Source of the DNA: Eimeria necatrix
Taxonomy: Eukaryota; Apicomplexa; Conoidasida; Eucoccidiorida; Eimeriidae
NCBI RefSeq assembly: GCF_000499385.1
Contig: NW_013654646.1
Coordinates: forward strand, 1 to 16,289
Length of the DNA stretch: 16,289 nucleotides
Direction: 5' to 3'
Of the stretch, positions 10,674 to 16,262 are shown in pieces. The notes under the pieces are model-generated. The model was not told the DNA's origin, ran no database searches, and saw nothing but the letters and a program-made list of their open reading frames with translations. Position 1 is the stretch's first letter; each line of letters begins with the position of its first letter. Both the position numbers and the translations under genes were made by a program.

Positions 10674-10749
10674 TGCCGTTGGGCTTTGGACGGCTCTTCT
10701 TCCGTCGGGCGAGGAAGGCCAAGGGGTCCTCTTCAGGGCTGCGCTTCAT
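6239..10749 (-). CDS. PSF2: GINS complex subunit Psf2, multi-exon, with large N-terminal extension
   Basis: Psf2 is one of four GINS subunits; GINS joins Cdc45 and MCM in the nuclear replicative helicase. Exons inferred by me, in transcript order: 10749-10150, 9796-9713, 9353-8914, 8699-8440, 7795 to about 7469, about 7170-7081, 6855 to about 6239. Junction phases agree throughout; the donor near 7469 and acceptor near 7170 are the least certain. Family landmarks run in order: AEELVEIWPL joined to RRSVVFL across 8913/8700; LPLWAAEVLSRL with VARVMLPPFL (family VPLWLA...LLPPEW); LRKEEKQK then PLPVFFFETARLLL; LVLQLWDRRQAKI joined to IRMDHIQPSE. Best splice sites: AAG|GTAACT at 8913, G|GTAAGTAACG at 7080, TTTGTCTGCAG at 6856. 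The model gives about 805 residues against roughly 200 in the family. The N-terminal part (MKRSPEEDPLAFLARRKKSR, with a basic nuclear-signal-like stretch, Ser and Gly/Pro-rich) could instead be a separate gene, with Psf2 starting at Met 9035 or 8960. The C-terminal tail beyond about 6770 is repeat-rich, and its end is uncertain. Confidence 0.78.
6856..7080 (-). other. Psf2 intron with GCT/CTG-type repeats
   Basis: It begins with GTAAGTAACG, the strongest 5' splice site in the window, and ends TTTGTCTGCAG. Joining the two sides keeps the Psf2 frame (AKIAA then ALSAANLDEQ). The inside is transcript-sense CTG/TTG repeat. On the plus strand the same bases form long Ala and Ser open frames, which are shadows. 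Confidence 0.75.
7796..8439 (-). other. 644-nt Psf2 intron made almost entirely of CTG repeats
   Basis: Donor G|GTCCGTCC and acceptor CTTTGTTGCAG join PPFLQA to DQIKSFLRKEE in phase, matching family spacing between LLPPEW and the following helix. The intron carries runs of CTG/GCT, a degenerate block whose unit reads about CGAGGGGCTG plus several CTG, a CATCAT-type patch near 8120, and one copy of the GTGTACATACAC palindrome at 7819-7832. The plus strand here gives a 374-residue Q/S/P-rich open frame that I regard as a shadow. Confidence 0.72.
8712..8762 (-). repeat. Telomere-like array (plus strand AAACCCT)
   Basis: About seven perfect heptamers, near the 3' end of the Psf2 intron. It shows TTTAGGG on the minus (transcript) strand. 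Confidence 0.93.
8842..8905 (-). repeat. Telomere-like array beginning just inside a 5' splice site
   Basis: About nine heptamers with one shortened unit (AAACCCAAACCCT). Its right end lies only 8 bp from the intron's first base at 8913. Confidence 0.93.
9184..9245. repeat. GGGGCCCC-type block inside a coding exon
   Basis: A short GGGGCCCC run translated in the inferred Psf2 extension as Gly/Pro (GGPPGGPLGPR). It is the same sequence type as the non-coding arrays at 4839 and 13857. Confidence 0.7.
9359..9470 (+). repeat. CAG/CGG triplet run abutting a 3' splice site
   Basis: Plus-strand CAG with regularly spaced CGG (AGCGGCAGCAGC recurring about every 18 bp). On the minus strand it is CTG repeat, ending in the CTGCAG acceptor at 9354. 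Confidence 0.8.
9894..9907. repeat. Near-exact palindrome copy (GGTGTACGTACGCC)
   Basis: Differs from GGTGTACGTACACC at one base. It lies between CAG runs in what I infer to be an intron of the Psf2 gene. A minus-strand frame across it (EEPLRRQQAASRG) is exon-like but not placed in my model. Confidence 0.7.
10287..10366. repeat. GGGGCCCC-type block inside the first Psf2-extension exon
   Basis: Encodes the Gly/Pro-rich stretch containing GGPSQGPPGSQGAPGDSGG in the minus-strand frame. Plus-strand open frames across it are compositional shadows. Confidence 0.7.
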
Positions 10750-10759
10750 CGTGCCTCGC

Positions 10760-10801
<42 letters not shown>

Positions 10802-10867
10802 GCGTTCTGCTGCTACTGTGGGCGGTGCTGCTGCTGTGATGCGCCGCTGCTGCTCCCTCTGCAGCAT
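10733..10867 (-). CDS. Short ORF overlapping the MKRSPEED start (uORF or upstream exon)
   Basis: A 44-codon frame starting MLQREQQRRITAAAPPTVAA, ending with a TGA at 10733-10735 inside the next gene's start. It overlaps ATG 10749 in another frame. The frame stays open upstream through HRHAGEDLLLH, which looks coding-like, so this may be part of an upstream exon instead of a true uORF. I do not recognise it. Confidence 0.3.
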
Positions 10868-11089
10868 GTGCAGCAGCAGATCCTCCCCGGCATGTCGGTG
10901 TGCAGCAGCAGCGGCGGCAGCGGGAGCTTCGAGACACTTGCTGCCGCTGCAGCAGCAGCTGCAGCAGCTGCAGCAGCAGCAGCTGCAGCAGCAGCCACGA
11001 CCCAGGCCCTAGAAAGTAAGCTGTTGTGTTCTTGTGGCGCTCAGACAGAAAGAGAAAAATAAAAGGTAGGTGGAGCCACCCGAAGCAAC

Positions 11090-11122
<33 letters not shown>

Positions 11123-11148
11123 CCAGAAGCAGCAGCAGCAGCAGCAGC

Positions 11149-11380
11149 TCACGAGGCAGCGCGCAGCAGCAACAGAGCAGCGGCGTGAAGGGGCAGAGTG
11201 TTGGCCAGGTAGCTGGCGGGGCAGTTCAGGTGTACGTACACCCCAGGCCCTGCTGCTGCTGCTGTTGTTGCTGCTGCTGCTGTTGTTGCTGCTGCTGCTG
11301 CTGCTGCCAGCAGCAGAAGGCAGCAAAGGCCCGACGGCGGGGAGTCTGCGGGCGAGGGAGGCACGCACCCACGGGAGACC

Positions 11381-11424
<44 letters not shown>

Positions 11425-12270
11425 AGTTGGTGTATGTACAGCAAGTACCCGGCGAAGGGGCAAAAAGGGTTTTATAAAATCGAAAATAAACAAATTAAAA
11501 GAAACAAAGGAGCGAAAAAGGCCTACAGTCGGGCAGCAGCAGCAGCCGCAGCAGCAACACGGCTTCGCTGTCTCGGGCTTCCCGCGCCGCTTAGCTGTAC
11601 ATACACCCCAGGGACTTGGCCAAAAACGCCACTTTTTCTCCAAATTAGTTTTTTAATTTCAATTTAATTACTCATTTGGCTCAACTCGCTAGCGGCAGAC
11701 ACCTGTGGCCGTTGGGGCCTGCTGGCTGCCGACGTCCAGCCCCCAGCCCAGGGCTTTGCTGCCGGGCTTTTTCGTCTTTGACCCCTCAAATGAATTCAAT
11801 TTGTTTAATTTTGCATTTAAATGCCTTTTTTTGAAACGCCGCGCACTTTTTTCAGCGCAAAAAGTCAAAAAGGCGCCGCCGCGCCCGCCGCCGCCCGCCA
11901 GCCGCCTAGCCTGCGGTGTACGTACACCCCAAACACCCTGCTGCCCGAGGTGTATGTACACCCCAAGCTCTGCTGCGCAGCAGCGCAGCAGCAGCAGCAG
12001 CAGCAGCAAGGTGTAGGTACAGCCCAGCTTCGCGGCGAGGGCCAGGGGCCCCACAAACCCCACAAAATGTTGCTGCTGCTGCTGCCTTAAGTGCTGCTGC
12101 TTCTCTTTTTGTCTTTTTGCATTTGCTGCTGCTTCCCCTTTTGTCGCTTTCCTGTCTGCGGGCTGTCTGTACACCTCAAACTGCCGCAGTAGCATCCCAC
12201 GCGGGACGCATGGCTGCTGCTGCTCCTGCTGCTGCTGCAGCGGCTGCTGCTGCTGCTGCTGCTGCAGCAT
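11149..12270 (-). CDS. Unassigned exon-like segments, possible multi-exon gene
   Basis: Several minus-strand pieces look coding and are bounded by splice-like signals, but I recognise no family. Segment 12270-12021 begins MLQQQQ and includes MLLRQFEVYRQPADRKATKG and ANAKRQKEKQQHL; it is preceded by a pyrimidine-rich tract ending GAG and followed by GCT|GTACCT. Segment 11784-11703 reads GSKTKKPGSKALGWGLDVGS, with an AT-rich tract before it and ACAG|GTGTCT after. Segment from 11594 reads KRRGKPETAKP, in phase with the previous donor. Segment about 11400-11152 includes GVYVHLNCPASYLANTLPLH and ends TC|GTGAGC. These could be one gene, two genes, or partly chance frames. Confidence 0.3.
11229..11242. 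repeat. Exact copy of palindrome GGTGTACGTACACC
   Basis: Flanked by TTCA before and CCAGG after on the plus strand. It lies inside an exon-like minus-strand frame, where it reads VYVHLN. Confidence 0.85.
11915..11962. repeat. Pair of palindromes 34 bp apart
   Basis: GGTGTACGTACACC at 11915-11928 and GGTGTATGTACACC at 11949-11962, in the same orientation by their CCCC flanks. A degenerate third copy, GGTGTAGGTACAGC, follows at 12010-12023. This is the tightest cluster in the window. Confidence 0.85.
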
Positions 12271-12380
12271 GCACTCACACAGAAGCAAATAAAAGAAGAC
12301 AGCATCAGCTAAAGACACGCAAAGGGAAAGAAACTTTAAATGGCTTTAGGAGGCCCCCTCGGGAGTCCGTGGAAACGCCG

Positions 12381-12650
12381 CTAGCCGTAGCTAGCTGTAG
12401 CTAGCTGTAGCTAGCTGTAACTAGCTGTAGCTAGCTGTAGCTAGCTGTAGCTAGCTGTGGCTAGCTGTAGCTAGCTGTAGCTAGCTGTAACTAGCTGTAG
12501 CTAGCTGTAGCTAGCTGTAGCTAGCTGTGGCTAGCTGTAGCTAGCTGTAGCTAGCTGTAGCTAGCTGTAGCTAGCTGTGGCTAGCTGTAGCTAACTGTGG
12601 CTAGCTGTAGCTAGCTGTAGCTAACTGTAGCTAGCTGTGGCTAGTTGCTG
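12381..12650 (+). repeat. Strict 10-bp array CTAGCTGTAG, about 27 units
   Basis: The unit is exactly 10 bp throughout and never slips; variation is by substitution (GTGG, GTAA, CTAACT). Its position fits an intron or intergenic DNA upstream of the segment at 12270. Confidence 0.95.
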
Positions 12651-12659
12651 CTAGCCACT

Positions 12660-13045
12660 TCCAGCTAGCTGCAGCTAGCCGCAGACACTCCCAGCTAGCT
12701 ACAGCTAGCTGCGACTCTGAGTGAACAGGAGGGAACTGCTGCAGCAGCACGCAGCAGCCAGCAGACCCAGCTAGCTACGGCCAGCTAGCTGCCCTAGTTA
12801 GCTGCAGCTAGCTAGCTGCCCAGCTAGCTACACGCAGCTAGCTGCCCCAGCTATCTGCAGCAAACTAGCTGCCCCAGCTAGCCACAGCTAGCCAGCCGCC
12901 CCGGCTAGCTGCAGCTAGCTAGCTGCCCCATCTAGCTACAGCTAGCTAGCTGCCCCAGCTAGCTGCAGCTAGCTAGCTGCCCCAGCTAGCTGCAGCTAGC
13001 TAGCTGCAGCTAGCTAGCCGCCCCATCTAGCTGCAGCTAGCCACA
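12660..13045. repeat. GCTAGC array with a longer-period CTGCCCCAGCTAGC unit
   Basis: It continues from the 10-bp array but changes to units of roughly 25-30 bp combining AGCTAGCTGCAGC and TGCCCCAGCTAGC. Between 12715 and 12765 it is interrupted by unique sequence with CTGCAGCAGCAC. Confidence 0.85.
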
Positions 13046-13096
13046 AAAGCAACAGCGAAAAAAAACGACAGGAAGCAGAATGGAGAGAGACATACA

Positions 13097-13166
13097 CGCT
13101 GCTGCTGCTGCGCTGCTGCTGCTGCGCTGCTGCTGCTGCGCTGCTGCTGCTGCGCTGCTGCTGCTG
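13097..13166 (+). repeat. 14-bp tandem CGCTGCTGCTGCTG, five units
   Basis: Every fourth triplet carries an extra CG, giving a perfect 14-bp period. This shifts the frame at each unit, so it cannot encode a homopolymer; it is non-coding. Confidence 0.9.
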
Positions 13167-13246
13167 CGCTGCTGCTGCGGGCCAGCTTTTCTCTTATCTT
13201 TATTTCTTTTATCTCTTTTTGAATTTGCTGTGTCTGTACGCGCTGA

Positions 13247-13260
13247 GGTGTCTATACACC
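13247..13260. repeat. Diverged palindrome copy (GGTGTCTATACACC)
   Basis: Two central changes from GGTGTACGTACACC while the outer arms remain intact. A half copy, TGTCTGTACG, lies 16 bp upstream at 13231. Confidence 0.7.
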
Positions 13261-13291
13261 CCGCGGTTGTGGGCCCTTGTCCTTCGAACTC

Positions 13292-13327
13292 CAAACCCTA
13301 AACCCTAAACCCTAAACCCTAAACCCT
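13292..13327 (-). repeat. Telomere-like array (plus strand AAACCCT)
   Basis: About five perfect heptamers next to an AT-rich patch (13380-13460). I cannot tell whether it is intronic or intergenic, because the gene around it is unassigned. Confidence 0.92.
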
Positions 13328-13445
13328 CGGAAGCAGCGCCGGACTTGTTCAAAACTGTTTGTCTGCTGCCGGCGAAAACCCCAGCACTTTAAAAGCTTCA
13401 CTTTTAATTAACTCTAAAAAGAATTACAAAAATAGAAAAACAAGA

Positions 13446-13520
13446 TTAACAAATAAAGAAGCCGCGCTGCAGCTGCGCTTTCTTGAATTCCTTTTGCAGC
13501 TCATCAGCTGCCTCTGGCCT

Positions 13521-13557
<37 letters not shown>

Positions 13558-13922
13558 GGCTGCTGCGCTGCATTCTGCCCCTTGCTGCCAGCTACCGCTA
13601 TCTCTGGGCCTCTGTGCGTCCTCTTCGCGCCGCAGTACCAGCAGCAGCAGCAGCAGCAGCAGCTGCTGCTGCTGCTGCTGCCTTTCTGCTGCTGCCGCGC
13701 TGCACCGCAGCGCCACGCAGGGGCCACGCAGCCCCTGCAGAGTTCAGGTGTACGTACACCCCGAGCAGCAGCAGACACAGCTGCTGCAGCTCTTTCTGAA
13801 GTCCTTTCCCTCTCAAGTCCAAACAAGCAACACAAGTGCTGCTTTGCGCACCCCACAGGGGCCCCCAGGGGGCCCCTGGGGGCCCCCTTGGGGGCCCCCT
13901 TGGGGGCCCCCATGTGCCCCAC
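13446..13922 (-). CDS. Unassigned exon-like open frame
   Basis: The minus-strand frame ends RPEAADELQKEFKKAQLQRG then FFIC and a TAA at 13446, followed by AT-rich sequence like a 3' flank. Upstream part RGPEIAVAGSKGQNAAQQPQ also looks coding. Further upstream (beyond about 13680) another minus frame, GLQKELQQLCLLLLGVYVHL, looks better, so a frame change or splice may lie between. The beginning in GGGGCCCC repeat is not credible as a true start. I do not recognise the protein. Confidence 0.28.
13747..13760. repeat. Exact copy of palindrome GGTGTACGTACACC
   Basis: Flanks TTCA and CCCG match the copies at 5746 and 11229. On the minus strand it would read GVYVHLN, as at 11229. Confidence 0.85.
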
Positions 13923-14275
13923 GGGGGCCCCAGAGGGCCCCCAAAGGCACCCCAGAGGGCCCCCAAGGGGGCCCCAGAGGGCCCCCAGAGAAGCCTCAGG
14001 GGGCCCCCAGCGAAGCCTCAGGGGCCCCCTGAGAAGTCCCAGGGGGCCCCCAGGGGGGCCCCTGAGGGCCTCCCGGGGGGCCCCTAAAGGCTCTCACAGG
14101 GCCCCGAGGGGCCCCAGGGGGCCCCGGGGGGCCCCAGGGGGCCCCGGGGGGCCCCAGGGGGCCCCGGGGGGCCTCAGGGGGCCCCGGGGAACCTCAGGGG
14201 GCCCCAGGGGGCCCCGGGGGGCCCCAAGGGGCCCCGGGGGGGCCCCCAGGGGCCCTTAAACTAAGTGGGGGGCCC
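13857..14275. repeat. Long GGGGCCCC array downstream of XRN2
   Basis: About 400 bp of GGGGCCCC blocks. In its second half it becomes a fairly regular tandem, GGGGGCCCCAG, of about 11 bp. It lies about 50 bp beyond the XRN2 stop. All open frames in it are Gly/Pro/Ala artefacts. Confidence 0.9.
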
Positions 14276-14327
14276 CAGGCAGCACAAGAGCCCCAAGGGG
14301 CATTCCCTGGAAATGAAATATAAAGCC

Positions 14328-14454
14328 TTAGCTGTACTTCCCTCTGAATGTCATGTTTACAAACCCGTTGTTGTCTCCCCGCTGCTGCTGCTGCTGCTGC
14401 TGCCGCTGCTGCTGCTGCTGCTGCATGGAGTTCGCCGGGCAGCCCCACGGCGGC

Positions 14455-14490
<36 letters not shown>

Positions 14491-14924
14491 GCGCCGTACC
14501 CTCCATACCCAGGGGGCCCCTGCTGCTGCCAAGGGGCCCCCGAGAGGGGCCTTTCAGGCTGCCTTCTGCCCCGCGGGTCTCTCGGGGGGTTCAGGGGGCC
14601 CCCTGGGCGTCCCCCGGGGGGCCCCCAGGGGGGCCCCCCAGGGGGCCCCCCGTAGGCACTCGAAGAGGCCCAGGGGTCCTGCGGGGGCCCCACTGGGGGC
14701 CTCCCCCCATTCCACCTGCTGCCAGGGGGGCCCCCAGCTTGGCAAGCCATAGGGTTTAGCTGCTGCTGCAGCCGCATAGCCACTGGGATTATGTGGGGTG
14801 GTGCAGCAGCAGCAGCAGCAGCAAGAGCAGCAGGGTGTACAGACGCGGGGTGCTGCGCCCCGCCGTAGGGGGGCCTCCACAGCTGGGGAGGGAGGGGCCC
14901 CCTGAACTGCTGCTGCTCCAGCCT

Positions 14925-14964
<40 letters not shown>

Positions 14965-15075
14965 GAGTAGTGCTGCTGCGAGTATTGCTGCTGCGCATAC
15001 TGCTGCTCGGCGTACTGGTGGGGCCCCTGGGGGCCCCTGCCTTGGTAGCGGTTGCCGTTAGTTGCTCCATTCCAT

Positions 15076-15131
<56 letters not shown>

Positions 15132-15255
15132 GCCGCATCCCAGTGCAAACATGACCATGCGGCGCGCTGCTGCCCCGTTGAAGGCCCTTTCCTTCCTCGA
15201 CTCATCCTGCAGCAGCAGCAGCAGCAACAGCAGCGTCAGCAGCAGCAGCGTCAGT

Positions 15256-15290
<35 letters not shown>

Positions 15291-15567
15291 CAGCAGCAGG
15301 AGCAGCCGCAGGAGCTAAGGCAGTCGTCACCAGGCGCCTCGTCACCTCAGGCCAGCGGAGGCGGTTTGCGGCCGTGCAGAAGCCTGCGCCGAGGGTTTAG
15401 GGTTTAGGGTTTAGGGTTTAGGGTTTACATCTAAGTCATATTTGTCCAAGTAAGGCCCCGAACTGATGACTCCAGGAAGAAGAGAAGTAACAGCAGGAAT
15501 GGAGGAAAGATCCGGAGGAGAAAAGTAGCAGCAAACGGAGGCGGAGCACACGGGGCTCAGGCCCTCT

Positions 15568-15620
<53 letters not shown>

Positions 15621-16211
15621 GTTTCAAGCTCGAGGGGGCGCGCCGGCGGGCCGGCAGCAGCAGCAGCAGCAGCAGCTGCGGGAGAAGCACGCGGCGCAGC
15701 AGCAGCGCAGCAGCAACACGAGCCACACAGCCCCTCAGCCCCCCAGCAGCAGCAGCAGCAGCAGCAGCAGCTGCTGCTGCTGCTGCTGCTGCTGCAGCTG
15801 CAGCGGCGCACCCACTGGGCTGTGGAGGACCTTGCCGGGAGCTGCTGCTGCTGCTGCTTCGCAGTAGAAGAGGCGGCCGGCGAGGCCGCTGCTGCAGCTG
15901 GTTGGCAGCAGCAAACCGGGGCCCCACACCCCGCGGGGAACTCTTCTTGCTGCTGCTGCTGCTGCCCAGTCGGGCTCTTCGCCCGGCAGCAGCCCGCGGC
16001 CGTGGGCGGGCAGCAGCTGCTGAATTGCTGCTGCTAGGGGGTGCGTGCGGTGTACGTACACCTCAGTTTCCGACAGCGAGTTCCGCTGCTGCTCCTCCGG
16101 CAGCAAATTGCCTTCCAGCTGCTGCGCTGCTGCCAGCAGCCGCTTCTTGTCTATGAACGGCAGCAGCACCACCCACTGCCACTGGTGCCTGCGCGCAGCA
16201 CACCCCACACC

Positions 16212-16262
<51 letters not shown>

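Noticed and set aside
12381..12650. CRISPR array, suggested by regular repetition
   Set aside because: It is a simple 10-bp tandem without unique spacers, in a eukaryotic genome.
14789..15205. Alternative minus frame MSRGRKGPSTGQQR with long Ser runs
   Set aside because: The overlapping frame continues XRN2 in phase from the previous exon and ends in a non-repetitive C-terminus.
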